A stretch of 64,000 nt of DNA from Mycolicibacterium diernhoferi (GTDB lineage Bacteria; Actinomycetota; Actinomycetes; Mycobacteriales; Mycobacteriaceae), in NCBI RefSeq assembly GCF_019456655.1, contig NZ_CP080332.1, forward strand, positions 1-64,000, written 5' to 3'. The notes under the pieces were generated by a model that saw only the letters and a program-made list of their open reading frames with translations, was not told the origin of the DNA and did not search any database. The position numbers were made by a program, and so were the translations under genes. Positions 1-11,222 of the stretch are shown piece after piece. Within the stretch, counting starts at the first letter, position 1; the number at the start of each line of letters is the position of its first letter.

Positions 1-1509
1 TCAGCGCTTGGAGCGCTGCCGGATCCGGGTGGTGAGTTCCTTGACGTGATCGAAGATCTCACGCCGTTCGGCCATGCCGTCGCGGATCTTGCGCTCGGCA
101 TACATGACCGTGGTGTGGTCGCGGCCGAAGGCCTCACCGATGCGCGGCAGCGACAGGTCGGTGAGCTCACGGCACAGGTACATCGCGATCTGACGGGACT
201 GTGCCAGCGCACGCGTCTTGCCTGGTCCGCGCAGCTCCTCGACTGTGGTCTCGAAGTACTCGGCGGTGGCCGCCATGATCGTGGCGGTGCTGATCTGCAT
301 GGTGCTGGAGTCGGAGATGAGATCCCGCAGCACGATCTCGGCCAGGGACTTGTCGATCGTCGTCTTGCTCAGCGAGGCGAATGCGGTGACCCGGATCAGG
401 GCGCCCTCGAGCTCGCGGATGTTGCGTTCGATGCGACTGGCGATCAGCTCGAGTACGTCATCGGGGACGTCCAGCCGATCCATCTGCGCCTTCTTGCGCA
501 GGATCGCGATACGGGTTTCCAGCTCCGGCGGCTGCACATCGGTGATCAGCCCCCACTCGAAGCGAGTGCGCAGCCGGTCCTCGAGGGTCGCCAACTGCTT
601 GGGGGAGCGGTCCGAGGAGATCACGATCTGCTTGTTGGCGTTGTGCAGCGTGTTGAAGGTGTGGAAGAACTCCTCCTGGATGCCGTCCTTGCCCTCGATG
701 AACTGGATGTCATCGACGAGCAGGATGTCGACATCGCGGTAACTGCGCTTGAACGAGGCCTTGCGGTCATCGCGCAGCGAGTTGATGAAGTCGTTGGTGA
801 ATTCCTCGGTGGAGACGTACTTCACTCGCATGCCGGGGAACAACCGCTGGGCGTAGTTGCCGGCCGCGTGCAGGAGGTGGGTCTTTCCCAGACCGGACTC
901 ACCCCAGATGAACAGCGGGTTGTAGGCGCGGGCCGGTGCCTCGGAGATGGCCAGCGTCGCGGCGTGCGCGAAGCGGTTGGACGCACCGATGACGAAGGTG
1001 TCGAAGGTGTAGCGCCGGTTGAGGCTGACCGCGTTCGATTCCGGCACCGGGTTCCTCGACCGGTTGAAGTAGGTCGGCCAGCTGGCCTCGGCGTTGGCGA
1101 GGGCCTCGCCGGCCTCGTCGACCTCTTCGTTGTCGATCGCCGCGGTATCCACGCCGGGGGGCGGGGCCTGCGGGGCCGGCTCGGGTTCGGTGGTGTCCTC
1201 CGGGCTCGGGGTGGCGATTCGGACGCCGAGTTCCACCCGCTGGCCGAGCTGACGACTCAGCGCGGAGACGATCGGCTCGCGCAGCCGCTCGATCTCGTTC
1301 TGCACGAATGCCGAAGGCACCGACAGCAGGGCGAAACCTTCGGTGATGACCAACGGTCGGACGAGCTTGAGCCAGGCACGCTGCTGCCCGGTGAGGGTCT
1401 GGGGGCGGGGGCCGCCGTTGATGGTCTCGCCGAACGGTGTTTCACCGTTCAGTTCGGCGACGACCCTGTTCCAGACCGTGACGAAAGAGGAATCTGGGTC
1501 TGCGGTCAA
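1..1509 (-). CDS. dnaA: Chromosomal replication initiator DnaA
   Basis: AAA+ ATPase that binds DnaA boxes at oriC, melts the origin and loads DnaB. The 502-residue protein has the N-terminal interaction domain (about 1-100), an acidic/proline linker (about 100-150), and the AAA+ core with Walker A GESGLGKT at about 203-210 and Walker B LLVDDIQF. Domain IV ends with the DnaA signature [10 protein letters not shown] before a basic C-terminus. The start is TTG at 1509, as in other mycobacteria; a G-rich stretch precedes it as the ribosome site. The gene is complete: its stop is the first three bases of the window. dnaN and oriC are expected immediately to the left. Identity is certain from the family signature. 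Confidence 0.98.
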   Translation of the reverse strand: MTADPDSSFVTVWNRVVAELNGETPFGETINGGPRPQTLTGQQRAWLKLVRPLVITEGFALLSVPSAFVQNEIERLREPIVSALSRQLGQRVELGVRIATPSPEDTTEPEPAPQAPPPGVDTAAIDNEEVDEAGEALANAEASWPTYFNRSRNPVPESNAVSLNRRYTFDTFVIGASNRFAHAATLAISEAPARAYNPLFIWGESGLGKTHLLHAAGNYAQRLFPGMRVKYVSTEEFTNDFINSLRDDRKASFKRSYRDVDILLVDDIQFIEGKDGIQEEFFHTFNTLHNANKQIVISSDRSPKQLATLEDRLRTRFEWGLITDVQPPELETRIAILRKKAQMDRLDVPDDVLELIASRIERNIRELEGALIRVTAFASLSKTTIDKSLAEIVLRDLISDSSTMQISTATIMAATAEYFETTVEELRGPGKTRALAQSRQIAMYLCRELTDLSLPRIGEAFGRDHTTVMYAERKIRDGMAERREIFDHVKELTTRIRQRSKR

Positions 1510-1536
1510 CGACGCCTACCCCCCCTTGCTGTTCCT

Positions 1537-1550
1537 CGGGAAAATTCCCG
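1537..1550. other. Inverted repeat in the dnaA 5' leader
   Basis: CGGGAA-AA-TTCCCG is a perfect 6-bp inverted repeat with a 2-bp spacer, 27 bases upstream of the dnaA TTG start. It could be an operator or a small hairpin near the ribosome site. No function is known to me. Confidence 0.4.
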
Positions 1551-1567
1551 GGGGCGACGATAACAAA

Positions 1568-1600
1568 CCATCCACATAGTTATCCACAGACTGTGGACAG
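1568..1600. promoter_or_regulatory. DnaA boxes upstream of dnaA
   Basis: TTATCCACA at 1580-1588 is a perfect DnaA box. TGTGGACAG at 1592-1600 is a one-mismatch box on the opposite strand (CTGTCCACA). CCATCCACA at 1568-1576 is a weaker direct copy. Three boxes in 33 bp in the dnaA upstream region fit autoregulation by DnaA, which is known for many bacteria; binding here is inferred. Confidence 0.65.
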
Positions 1601-2087
1601 TGGTGGGTACTACTCGTCGCGGTCTATCGGCGTGGATGCCGTGTCGGAGCTCGACGCAGTCCGGATGGTCTGCGGGCTCGCGGCCTTTGTGGTCCTCGCT
1701 CTGTTCCGGCGCCGTTCCGCTTGGAACGGCATTGCCAGAAGCTAACAGTTTTCTCTCGGAGTGCCAACCGTTCTGCAACATTGCCGACAGCTTCTTCACA
1801 GCCACGGCAAAGTTGGTTACCTGTGTGGTTTTTGTTGCCGGATGGGACTGGGCTGAGCTGCGGGATGAGCCTTTCGGGCCAGGTTTGACCCAGGCAAATC
1901 TCGTCAGTACCCTCGAGCAGTCGCCCGCACGTGGCGATACGGCTGCGGCTCGGGGTTCTTTTCCGGACCTCACAGGTGCCGCGCCGGCAAGATGGATGAG
2001 CTTACCAACGGTGGCAACGTCCTCGGCCGTCATGACTGTCATGGCGTCTGAGGTTGTCAACACCAGATCGAACGAGGAGAAACAGCC

Positions 2088-2231
2088 GTGGCCAAGGGCA
2101 AGCGGACTTTCCAGCCGAACAACCGCCGCCGGGCCCGTGTGCACGGTTTCCGGTTGCGGATGCGTACGCGCGCCGGTCGCGCCATCGTGTCGGCCCGCCG
2201 TAACAAGGGCCGCAGCTCCCTCACTGCGTGA
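2088..2231 (+). CDS. rpmH: 50S ribosomal protein L34
   Basis: A 47-residue, very basic protein beginning with GTG. The diagnostic L34 core [20 protein letters not shown] is present, followed by RTRAGR and an Arg-rich tail. Length equals the mycobacterial L34 norm. GAGGAGAAA at 2075-2083 is the ribosome site. It is first in the plus-strand series rpmH-rnpA-yidD-yidC-jag; the rnpA start lies 22 bases past its stop, as in nearly all bacteria. Confidence 0.97.
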   Translation: MAKGKRTFQPNNRRRARVHGFRLRMRTRAGRAIVSARRNKGRSSLTA

Positions 2232-2253
2232 TCTGACGCAGGGTTCTCCGGCA

Positions 2254-2631
2254 GTGCTTCCGGCCCGGTACCGGATGACACGCTCCACTGATTTCGGTGT
2301 CACGGTTCGCCAAGGCATACGGGCTTCCCAGCCCGATATCGTCGTGCACGCGTTGCACGACGATTTTGTCGATGATTGCGAGGCCGGTCCGAAGATAGGG
2401 CTGGTGGTCTCCAAGTCGGTGGGTAACGCGGTGCAACGGCACCGGGTGTCCCGCCGGCTTCGCCATGTCGCGTACCGGCTCGTGATCGACAGTGAGACAG
2501 ATCTCGGCCCACGCGACCGGGTGGTGATCCGCGCGTTGCCCGGCAGCCGGGACGCCGCGTCGAGCCGGCTGGAATCCGAACTACGTTCCGCGCTGAAGAA
2601 GGCGCGTATTCAACGGCAGGCCCGGCCGTGA
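2254..2631 (+). CDS. rnpA: Ribonuclease P protein component
   Basis: Protein subunit of RNase P, which with the catalytic RNA removes tRNA 5' leaders. The 125-residue reading starts at GTG ([14 protein letters not shown]). The family signature [18 protein letters not shown] (the RNR motif region) is clear, with conserved VVIRALPGS near the C-terminus. The stop overlaps the yidD start by four bases (GTGA), indicating translational coupling. The reading frame is open far upstream, but rpmH occupies that DNA in another frame, so the short start is right. Confidence 0.95.
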   Translation: MLPARYRMTRSTDFGVTVRQGIRASQPDIVVHALHDDFVDDCEAGPKIGLVVSKSVGNAVQRHRVSRRLRHVAYRLVIDSETDLGPRDRVVIRALPGSRDAASSRLESELRSALKKARIQRQARP

Positions 2632-2912
2632 CCACATGGGCTGCCAAGAGCGTGATCTTCGTGATTCAGCTGTACCGGACGATGATCTCACCGTTGCGGT
2701 TGCCGACATGCCGCTTCACCCCCACCTGCAGTCAGTACGCCGTCGATGCGTTGACCGAGTTCGGTCTGTTCCGGGGCGGCTGGTTGGCCGCTGTCCGGTT
2801 GGCCAAGTGTGGTCCGTGGCACCGTGGCGGGTGGGACCCCATACCCGAGCGCGGTGACAAGGCCGGCGATAAGACTTCTGTAGAAGTCGTCAGGAGAGAT
2901 TCTGTTGTTTAA
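2628..2912 (+). CDS. yidD: Membrane protein insertion efficiency factor YidD
   Basis: 94-residue member of the YidD/DUF37 family, a small membrane-associated protein that assists YidC/Sec insertion. It has the YRxxISPL start (YRTMISPLR), the FTPTCSQYA cysteine motif and GGWDPIP. It starts at GTG overlapping the rnpA stop and ends 8 bases inside yidC, so rnpA-yidD-yidC are translationally coupled. Confidence 0.95.
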   Translation: MTTWAAKSVIFVIQLYRTMISPLRLPTCRFTPTCSQYAVDALTEFGLFRGGWLAAVRLAKCGPWHRGGWDPIPERGDKAGDKTSVEVVRRDSVV

Positions 2913-3966
2913 CTGGTTCAGCCTCGACATCATCTATTACCCGGTGTCGGCGATCATGTGGGTCTGGTACAAGGCGTTCGCCTTCCTCCTCGGACCGACG
3001 AATTTCTTCGCGTGGGCACTGTCGGTGGTGTTCCTGGTGTTCACCCTGCGCGCGATCCTCTACAAGCCCTTCGTCAAGCAGATCCGGACGACGCGGCAGA
3101 TGCAGGAACTGCAGCCGCAGATCAAGGCCTTGCAGAAGAAGTACGGGAAAGACCGCCAGCGGATGGCGTTGGAGATGCAGAAGCTGCAGAAGGAACACGG
3201 ATTCAATCCGATCCTGGGCTGCCTGCCGATGCTCGCTCAGGTGCCGGTGTTCCTGGGCCTGTTCCATGTGCTGCGGTCCTTCAACCGGACCGGCCACAAC
3301 TTCGGTGAGCTCGGCCTGGACGTGGAGCTGAACAAGCAGCTGTCCAACTATGTGTTCAGCGCCGCCGATGTGCAGAACTTCCTGCAGGCGAATCTGTTCG
3401 GTGCCCCGCTGGGCGCCACCATGATCCAGTCGGAGAGCAGCTGGGCCGCCTTCATCGGGTTCGAGGTGAGCCGTGCCGCGATCATCGGGGTCGGGGTGCC
3501 GCTGATGATCCTCGCCGGTATCGCGACCTACTTCAACAGCCGCGCCTCGATCGCCCGCCAGAGTCCCGAGGCGGCCGCGAATCCGCAGACCGCGATGATG
3601 AACAAGCTGGCGCTGTACGTCTTCCCGCTGGGTGTCGTGGTCGGTGGGCCCTTCCTGCCGCTGGCCATCATCTTGTACTGGGTGTCCAACAACGTGTGGA
3701 CGTTCGCCCAGCAGCACTACGTGTTCGGCAAGATCGAGCAGGAAGAAGAAGCCAAGAAGGCCGAGGCGCTGGAGCGGCGGTCCGCCAATGCACCCGCTCC
3801 GGGCCAGAAGCCGAAGAAGGCCCGCAAGGTCGTCAAGGATTCCTCCGGCGTCGAGATCGTGGAGCCGAGCCCCGAGGAGTCGGACCAGAAGCCGGGCCCG
3901 CAGAACGCTGCGCCCAAGCCGAAGAACACCAACACAGGCGCGCGGCCCAAGAAGCCCAAGCGCTAG
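2905..3966 (+). CDS. yidC: Membrane protein insertase YidC
   Basis: Oxa1/YidC/Alb3 insertase of 353 residues. The start is TTG at 2905 ([21 protein letters not shown]), inside the yidD stop region. The first membrane segment is followed by a long amphipathic/cytoplasmic stretch ([23 protein letters not shown]), the conserved [18 protein letters not shown] segment, then three further hydrophobic segments ending with [14 protein letters not shown]. The C-terminal about 100 residues are Lys/Pro-rich and cytoplasmic, usual in actinobacteria. It inserts and folds inner-membrane proteins with or without SecYEG. Confidence 0.97.
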   Translation: MFNWFSLDIIYYPVSAIMWVWYKAFAFLLGPTNFFAWALSVVFLVFTLRAILYKPFVKQIRTTRQMQELQPQIKALQKKYGKDRQRMALEMQKLQKEHGFNPILGCLPMLAQVPVFLGLFHVLRSFNRTGHNFGELGLDVELNKQLSNYVFSAADVQNFLQANLFGAPLGATMIQSESSWAAFIGFEVSRAAIIGVGVPLMILAGIATYFNSRASIARQSPEAAANPQTAMMNKLALYVFPLGVVVGGPFLPLAIILYWVSNNVWTFAQQHYVFGKIEQEEEAKKAEALERRSANAPAPGQKPKKARKVVKDSSGVEIVEPSPEESDQKPGPQNAAPKPKNTNTGARPKKPKR

Positions 3967-4040
3967 AAGCCAAAGCCGAGAGCCGATCGACCCGGGAACG
4001 GCCGGGGGGGCGGACGTGGCGAAGTAAGGAGAAGACGGAT

Positions 4041-4580
4041 ATGACTGACGCCGAAACCACCGAGCGCACCGACGCCGCGGCCGAGGATGCCGAGAACACC
4101 GCAGGGGTGGACGACCTCGAGGAGCGATTGGTCGCCGAGGGCGAGATCGCCGGTGACTACCTCGAGGAGCTGCTGGACCTGTTGGACTTCGACGGGGACA
4201 TCGACCTCGACGTCGAGGGCGACCGGGCCGTGGTGAGCATCGACGGGGGCAGCGACCTGAACAAGCTCGTGGGCCGCAAGGGCGAGGTGCTCGACGCGCT
4301 GCAGGAGTTGACGCGGCTGGCGGTGCACCAGAAGACCGGTGAGCGCAGCCGCCTGATGCTGGACATCGCCCGGTGGCGCCGTCGCCGTCGCGAGGAGCTC
4401 GCGGCGCTGGGCGACAAGATCGCTCGCCGGGTGCTGGAGTCCGGGCAGCGTGAGGAGTTGTCTCCGATGACGCCGTTCGAGCGCAAGATCGTGCACGACG
4501 CGGTCGCCGCGGTGGACGGGGTCCGCAGCGAGAGCGAGGGCGCCGAGCCGTCGCGTCGCGTCGTCGTCCTTCCCGCGTGA
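4041..4580 (+). CDS. jag: Jag/KhpB-type RNA-binding protein (KH + R3H)
   Basis: 179 residues with an acidic N-terminus, a KH-like domain including LVGRKGEVLDALQELTRLAV, and a C-terminal R3H domain (PMTPFERKIVHDAV, with the Arg and His of the R3H motif). Such proteins bind single-stranded RNA and in other Gram-positives influence cell elongation. The ATG has an AAGGAGAAG ribosome site 4026-4034. It follows yidC by 74 bases and precedes rsmG, the usual actinobacterial order (Rv3920c family). Confidence 0.93.
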   Translation: MTDAETTERTDAAAEDAENTAGVDDLEERLVAEGEIAGDYLEELLDLLDFDGDIDLDVEGDRAVVSIDGGSDLNKLVGRKGEVLDALQELTRLAVHQKTGERSRLMLDIARWRRRRREELAALGDKIARRVLESGQREELSPMTPFERKIVHDAVAAVDGVRSESEGAEPSRRVVVLPA

Positions 4581-4589
4581 TCGCGTTAG

Positions 4590-6430
<1,841 letters not shown>

Positions 6431-6473
6431 GCATCGATATCGGGAACGCAAGCACGAAGTTGGGGGCAGCACG

Positions 6474-7481
6474 ATGAACCAGGCGAAGAAGCGCAGCGGT
6501 CTGGGACGCGGCCTGGCGTCACTCATTCCCACCGGCCCGGCGGACGGCGAGGCTCTCGGCGGTCCCCGGATCGGTGACGCGACCGCCGACATTCTGATGG
6601 GCGGCGCGCCGAATCCGGCACCCGCGCAGACCGCCGCGGCGGAGAGCATCGCGGTATCGGAGTTCGGCGCGGTGTACCGCGAGATCGATCCGAAGTCGAT
6701 CGAGCCCAACCCGCGCCAGCCGCGCCAGGTCTTCGACGAGGAAGCACTCTCGGAACTGGTGCACTCGATCAAGGAATTCGGCGTCATGCAGCCGATCGTG
6801 GTGCGCGCGCTTCCGGCCACGGACGGACCGGCGCGCTACCAGCTGGTGATGGGGGAGCGGCGCTGGCGGGCCTCGCAGGAAGCGGGGCTGGCCGCAATCC
6901 CGGCGATCGTCCGGCAGACCGCGGACGACAGCATGCTGCGCGACGCGCTGTTGGAGAACATCCACCGGGCGCAGCTCAATCCGTTGGAAGAGGCGTCGGC
7001 GTACCAGCAGCTGCTCGAGGAGTTCGACGTCACCCACGACGAACTGGCCTCGCGGATCGGCCGGTCCCGCCCGCTCATCTCCAACATGATCCGTCTGCTC
7101 AAGTTGCCGATCCCGGTGCAGCGGCGGGTGGCCGCCGGCGTGCTGTCGGCCGGGCACGCCCGCGCATTGCTGTCCCTGGAGGGTGGGCCGGAGAAGCAGG
7201 AGGAGCTGGCGGCCCGCATTGTCGCGGAGGGTCTGTCGGTGCGCGCCACGGAGGAGGCCGTGACCCTGGCCAACCGCGCCGGCCCGTCGGACCCGCCGGC
7301 GCCGCGTCGCAAGCCCATCCAGATGCCGGGCCTGCAGGACGTCGCCGAACAGCTGTCGACGGCGTTCGACACCCGGGTGACGGTGAGTTTGGGCAAGCGC
7401 AAGGGCAAGATCGTGGTGGAGTTCGGGTCGGTCGACGATCTGCAGCGCATCGTCGAATTGATGAACTCGACCAAGCAGTAA
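6474..7481 (+). CDS. parB: Chromosome partitioning CTPase/DNA-binding protein ParB (Spo0J)
   Basis: 335 residues. The N-terminus [15 protein letters not shown] is the ParA-interaction/box I region; the ParB/CTPase domain includes [17 protein letters not shown] and the GERRWRAS motif (about 125-131). The helix-turn-helix follows ([27 protein letters not shown]) and reads parS. The C-terminal dimerisation domain ends at RIVELMN. It starts with ATG 43 bases after parA; the two form an operon. Its targets are the parS sites in rsmG, parA and near 21.7 kb. Confidence 0.97.
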   Translation: MNQAKKRSGLGRGLASLIPTGPADGEALGGPRIGDATADILMGGAPNPAPAQTAAAESIAVSEFGAVYREIDPKSIEPNPRQPRQVFDEEALSELVHSIKEFGVMQPIVVRALPATDGPARYQLVMGERRWRASQEAGLAAIPAIVRQTADDSMLRDALLENIHRAQLNPLEEASAYQQLLEEFDVTHDELASRIGRSRPLISNMIRLLKLPIPVQRRVAAGVLSAGHARALLSLEGGPEKQEELAARIVAEGLSVRATEEAVTLANRAGPSDPPAPRRKPIQMPGLQDVAEQLSTAFDTRVTVSLGKRKGKIVVEFGSVDDLQRIVELMNSTKQ

Positions 7482-7601
7482 CCGACGAAAAGTGGCCGAA
7501 TGTGCGCGGGATTTCCAGGACCGGAGACACGGGCGAATTACGTCACTGTGACACTAAAACCACCCAGCGTCGCTCAGATGTCGACCCGGAAAGGAGAAGC
7601 C

Positions 7602-7721
7602 ATGTGTGACAACATTATTGGCTTCCGACACCGGGTCGGCGGTCTTTGCCGGCCTCGGTGGACCGAGCGTACGGGCTTCTCCTATCCTGGAGTGGCATCC
7701 GTGCGCGCCGGAACCATGTGA
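7602..7721 (+). CDS. Possible 39-residue upstream ORF (leader peptide)
   Basis: ATG at 7602 follows AAGGAG (7591-7596) at 5-base spacing, the best ribosome site in this gap. It reads MCDNIIGFRHRVGGLC... to a TGA at 7719-7721, 16 bases before the next gene's start. There is no recognisable homology. The same ribosome site could instead serve a GTG at 7606 that would extend the next gene by 44 residues. Coding status is uncertain. Confidence 0.3.
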   Translation: MCDNIIGFRHRVGGLCRPRWTERTGFSYPGVASVRAGTM

Positions 7722-7737
7722 AGGTTGGGGTATCGAA

Positions 7738-8484
7738 GTGTCAGCACGTATCAGCCCGCTGCGGCTCGAGTCGTTCGAGCAGCTGCCCAAGCATGCGAGG
7801 CGGTGCGTGTTCTGGGAGGTCGACCCTTCCACGTTGCGAGGAGATGATCACCTCGCCGACCCCGAGTTCGAGAAGGAAGCGTGGCTGTCCATGGTCATGC
7901 TCGAGTGGGGGTCATGCGGTCAGCTCGTTCTCGACTCCGCGGCGGAGCCGGGGGAGCAGGACCCCGACCGGGCCGAGGTGTTCAGCGACGACCCGTGTCT
8001 GGGCTATGTGTTCTACGCGCCACCCGGTGCCGTCCCGCGAGCCAAGAAGTTTCCGACCGGCCCGGTCAGCGCGGATGCCGTCCTGCTCACCTCGCTCGGA
8101 TTGGATTCCGCCGACGACGGCGACCACCTGTCCCGCGGCCTGATCACCGCGGCGGTCGGCGATCTGGTGCGCCGCGGTGTGCGTGCACTCGAGGCGTTCG
8201 GCCGCACCGCGCAGGTGGATGATCTCGGCGACTCCGGTGTGCCCGCCGATCTGGAGGCGGTGATCGAGGTGCTCGGGGACTGCTCGGCCGGTCAGTGCAT
8301 CGTGGGAGCCGACCTGCTCATCGATATGGGCTTCGAAGTCGTTGCGCCGCACCCGTATTTCCCACGGCTGCGGCTCGAACTCGAGCAGGGCCTGGGATGG
8401 AAGGCCGACGTGGAGGCCGCATTGGAACGGCTGTTGGAGAGCGACCGGCTGCAGGCGCCGGTCGGCGCCGTGCCGTGCGGGTGA
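7738..8484 (+). CDS. Conserved mycobacterial protein (Rv3916c family, GNAT-like)
   Basis: 248-residue soluble protein. The conserved N-terminus SARISPLRLESFEQLPKHARRCVFWE and EKEAWLSMVMLEWGSCG are typical of the Rv3916c group, which is usually annotated as a GNAT-like acetyltransferase. The segment VGDLVRRGVRALEAFG resembles a GNAT acetyl-CoA loop region but is not a clean match. I chose GTG 7738 because homologues begin there; GTG 7606 would add 44 residues. It always sits next to parB and cwlM. Substrate unknown. Confidence 0.8.
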   Translation: MSARISPLRLESFEQLPKHARRCVFWEVDPSTLRGDDHLADPEFEKEAWLSMVMLEWGSCGQLVLDSAAEPGEQDPDRAEVFSDDPCLGYVFYAPPGAVPRAKKFPTGPVSADAVLLTSLGLDSADDGDHLSRGLITAAVGDLVRRGVRALEAFGRTAQVDDLGDSGVPADLEAVIEVLGDCSAGQCIVGADLLIDMGFEVVAPHPYFPRLRLELEQGLGWKADVEAALERLLESDRLQAPVGAVPCG

Positions 8485-8488
8485 ATGG

Positions 8489-9673
8489 TTAGCGGCCGGC
8501 CTGTTCGACCGACAGTTCGTGGGCCAGGAGTTCGGCGAAGGTGAAGGTGCCGGTGGGCCGGTCGTTCTTGCCCAGCAGGTACAGCCGCTTCACCGCGGCC
8601 AGCATGCCTTCGGCGATCACGTCGCGGGCCTGACTGGATGCCAGCAGCGCGCGGTCATGTGAGTTGGTGACGTACCCCAGATCCACCTGAACGGTGGGCA
8701 TCCGGGTCAGACGCAGCAGATCCCAGGTGCGGCCGTGCACCCGGCAGTCGCTCATCCCGGTGCGGGCCACCAGCTCACGCTGGATGAAGTCGGCAAGATT
8801 GCGGCCGATGGTCGAGACCGAGCCGTGGGAGTTCCCGAAGTGGAACGAGGCGACGCCGTTCGCGGATGGACTGCTGTGGCTGGAGCACCGAAGACTGATC
8901 ATCAGATCGGCGCCGACGGTGTTCGCGGTCGCCGCGCGCTCGGCGTCGGACGGGCTACGTCCGACCGAACGGGACAAGAAGGTGTCCATACCGATCGCGG
9001 TCATCCGGCCTTCGAGACGACTGGCCACGTCCCACAGGATGTCTGCCTCACTGAGTGGACCCTCGGGGCCCGAGATGATGGCACCGAGGTCGTCGCCACC
9101 GCGGCCCGGATCGATGATGACCCGCTTCCCGGACAGCCGCGGGCCCGAGCGCCGGACCAGTTCCTCTTCCCGGATGGCGTGCGGCGAGCCCCCGGTGACA
9201 CGGGAACCCAGGAAATACAGGGAGCGCAGCGTTTCCGGGCCGCAGATGCCGTCCGGGAACAGCCCGTACTCGCGCTGGAAGAACATCAGACCGTTGTGGG
9301 TCTGCAACCCGAAGTGTCCGTCCACCAGGCCGGTGTAGAAGCCGAGGTCTTGGAGGCGGGCCTGCAAGGTGGCGACGTCATCGCCGTACATCGGGGCACC
9401 GAACTGGTGGGAGAGCGTGCGGGCGCCGAGTTGGTAGGAGGCCTCGCGCAGCGCGCGGGAGGTCGCCTCACCCACCATGCCGTCCACCAGCAGACCGCGC
9501 TGCTGCTGGAATGCGCGCACCGCGTGATCCAGCTCGGCATCGAACACGTCGACCGCGACGTGCTTGCCGGTGGACAGGTCGGCGTCCGGACTGTTGATCA
9601 GCCCGAGGCCCGCCAGAGCCGCCCTGATCTCGACGACCGCACTTCCTCGGTCGCCGCGACGCAGTATCGACAT
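8489..9673 (-). CDS. cwlM: Peptidoglycan synthesis regulator CwlM (amidase-like)
   Basis: 394 residues: two N-terminal peptidoglycan-binding-1 modules (AVRAFQQQRGLLVDGMVG and LQARLQDLGFYTGLVDG...), then an N-acetylmuramoyl-L-alanine amidase fold (amidase_3: IIDPGRGG, LSRS, RCSSHSS). In mycobacteria CwlM is reported to act in the cytoplasm, where its PknB-phosphorylated form stimulates MurA, and to contact MurJ/FhaA. No signal peptide is visible, which agrees. I use the ATG at 9673 (MSILRRGDRG); an upstream GTG frame of 14 residues lacks support. It converges with the preceding gene, leaving 4 bases. Confidence 0.93.
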   Translation of the reverse strand: MSILRRGDRGSAVVEIRAALAGLGLINSPDADLSTGKHVAVDVFDAELDHAVRAFQQQRGLLVDGMVGEATSRALREASYQLGARTLSHQFGAPMYGDDVATLQARLQDLGFYTGLVDGHFGLQTHNGLMFFQREYGLFPDGICGPETLRSLYFLGSRVTGGSPHAIREEELVRRSGPRLSGKRVIIDPGRGGDDLGAIISGPEGPLSEADILWDVASRLEGRMTAIGMDTFLSRSVGRSPSDAERAATANTVGADLMISLRCSSHSSPSANGVASFHFGNSHGSVSTIGRNLADFIQRELVARTGMSDCRVHGRTWDLLRLTRMPTVQVDLGYVTNSHDRALLASSQARDVIAEGMLAAVKRLYLLGKNDRPTGTFTFAELLAHELSVEQAGR

Positions 9674-9778
9674 ACCTGGCCTTTCAGACACGCTGCACTG
9701 TCGGCAGGGGGCCAACGCTCGCAGTTCGGACTGAAAGTATTGTCTCAGACACCCGGGAAAATCCGGAAAACCTCCGGG

Positions 9779-10111
9779 TCAGGCGTGGTCGGCGATCTCC
9801 CGCAGCAGCGCCGCCTTGCCCTTGGCCCCGACGATGCGCTTGACCGGCTGACCGTCCTTGAACAAGATCAACGTCGGGATCGACACGACCTGGAAGTCAC
9901 GCGCGGTGGCCGGGTTGGCGTCCACGTCGAGTTTGACGACCTTCAGCTCACCGGCCTTCTCCGCGGCGATCTCCTCGAGCACCGGGGCGATCATCTTGCA
10001 GGGGCCGCACCAGGTGGCCCAGAAGTCGACCAGCACCGGGGTGGAACTGGTCAGCACATCCTGGGAAAACGAATCGTCGGTGACGACGGTGGTCGCGGAG
10101 GTTTCGCTCAT
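9779..10111 (-). CDS. trxA: Thioredoxin
   Basis: 110-residue thioredoxin with active site WCGPCK, DFWATWCGPC context and the cis-Pro segment VSIPTLILFKDGQ. ATG at 10111 is preceded by AGGAG at 6-7 bases; a TTG one codon upstream is less likely. It is the second gene after trxB (gap 40 bases), a thioredoxin/thioredoxin reductase operon (Rv3914/Rv3913 type). It reduces protein disulfides using electrons from TrxB. Confidence 0.96.
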   Translation of the reverse strand: MSETSATTVVTDDSFSQDVLTSSTPVLVDFWATWCGPCKMIAPVLEEIAAEKAGELKVVKLDVDANPATARDFQVVSIPTLILFKDGQPVKRIVGAKGKAALLREIADHA

Positions 10112-10151
10112 CAAATTCTCCTGATCTAGTGGTCTTTTGGAAAAACGGGGC

Positions 10152-11114
10152 CTAATCCTCTGTGGGAGCAGGGAATTCGGTGAGCCAACGCTCGGTGTCG
10201 ATGGCTGCCGAACAGCCCGACCCAGCCGCCGTGATGGCCTGCCGGTAGGTGTGGTCCACCAGATCGCCTGCGGCGAAGATACCTTCGAGTGAAGTGGCGG
10301 TGCTGCGGCCGATCACCTTCACGTACCCGTCATCGTCGACGTCGACCTGTCCGCGGACCAGATCCGATCGCGGGACGTGGCCGATCGCCACGAACACACC
10401 CGTCACCGCGAGCTTGGACTCCTCGCCGGTCACGGTGTCGCGCAAGCGGATTCCGGTGACCTTGGGGTCGCCCTCGATCTCGGTGATCGCGCTGTTGAGC
10501 AGGAAGGTGATCTTCTCGTTGGCCTGGGCGCGGTCCAGCATGATCTTGGATGCGCGGAACTCCTCGCGCCGGTGGATCAGCGTGACGGACCGGGCGAACT
10601 TGGTGAGGAAGATCGCTTCCTCCATCGCCGAATCGCCGCCGCCGACCACGGCGATGTCCTGGTCGCGGAAGAAGAAGCCGTCACAGGTGGCGCAGGTGCT
10701 CACACCCAGCCCGATGCGTTCCATCTCGCCGGGCACTCCGAGCTGGCGGGCGGCGGCACCCATCGCGAGGATGACCGACCGGGCGCGGTGAGTTTCGTCA
10801 CCGACGGTGACGGTCTTGATCGGGCCGGTCAGGTCGACGGCGTCGACGTCTTCCATCCGCAGATCGGCACCGAAGCGCAGCGCCTGCTCGCGCATCTCTT
10901 CCATCAGGTTGGGTCCCATGATGCCCTCGCGGAACCCGGGATAGTTCTCCACCTCGGTGGTGGTCATCAACGCACCACCGAACTGGATGCCCTCGAACAC
11001 AAGCGGCTTCAACTGGGCGCGGGCGGTGTACACGGCAGCGGTGTACCCGGCCGGGCCGGAGCCGATGATGATCACGTCGTGAATGGGGGACGTGGCCTCC
11101 GAAGTGGTGGACAT
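10152..11114 (-). CDS. trxB: Thioredoxin reductase
   Basis: 320-residue FAD/NADPH flavoenzyme. FAD motif [15 protein letters not shown] is at about 18-32, the redox pair CATC lies in [10 protein letters not shown], the NADPH motif is [12 protein letters not shown], and the C-terminal FAD motif is [23 protein letters not shown]. It recycles thioredoxin. A SigH-like promoter lies upstream. sigM and its anti-sigma gene precede it on the same strand. Confidence 0.97.
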   Translation of the reverse strand: MSTTSEATSPIHDVIIIGSGPAGYTAAVYTARAQLKPLVFEGIQFGGALMTTTEVENYPGFREGIMGPNLMEEMREQALRFGADLRMEDVDAVDLTGPIKTVTVGDETHRARSVILAMGAAARQLGVPGEMERIGLGVSTCATCDGFFFRDQDIAVVGGGDSAMEEAIFLTKFARSVTLIHRREEFRASKIMLDRAQANEKITFLLNSAITEIEGDPKVTGIRLRDTVTGEESKLAVTGVFVAIGHVPRSDLVRGQVDVDDDGYVKVIGRSTATSLEGIFAAGDLVDHTYRQAITAAGSGCSAAIDTERWLTEFPAPTED

Positions 11115-11159
11115 CCTGGATATGCCAGCCTTTCTGCCGCATACGCGGCCAGTTGTTCA

Positions 11160-11185
11160 AACATCAGGGTAGGCGGCGGTGTTCC
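11160..11185 (-). promoter_or_regulatory. SigH-type ECF promoter for trxB-trxA
   Basis: On the minus strand GGAAC (11185-11181) is separated by 18 bases from GTT (11162-11160), matching the mycobacterial SigH pattern GGAA(C/T)-N18-20-GTT. It lies 46 bases upstream of the trxB ATG. trxB2-trxC is a known SigH target in M. tuberculosis; assignment here is by motif only. Confidence 0.55.
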
Positions 11186-11222
11186 CGCCCGTCCCAGTCG
11201 GGGCACGTCCTCGGGGCGGGGC

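Larger units (their letters stand above)
1510..2087. other. dnaA-rpmH divergent intergenic region
   Basis: 578 bases separate the divergent dnaA and rpmH starts. The left 90 bases hold the inverted repeat and DnaA boxes listed separately. The rest should carry the two divergent promoters, but I cannot assign -35/-10 elements with confidence. No conserved protein or RNA gene is recognisable; open frames crossing it look like chance frames. Confidence 0.6.

Noticed and set aside
46..1563. 505-codon open frame opposite dnaA
   Set aside because: Antisense shadow of dnaA in GC-rich DNA; no family features.
1600..2253. Upstream extension of rnpA through the rpmH region
   Set aside because: rpmH is coded there in another frame and the extension has no homology.
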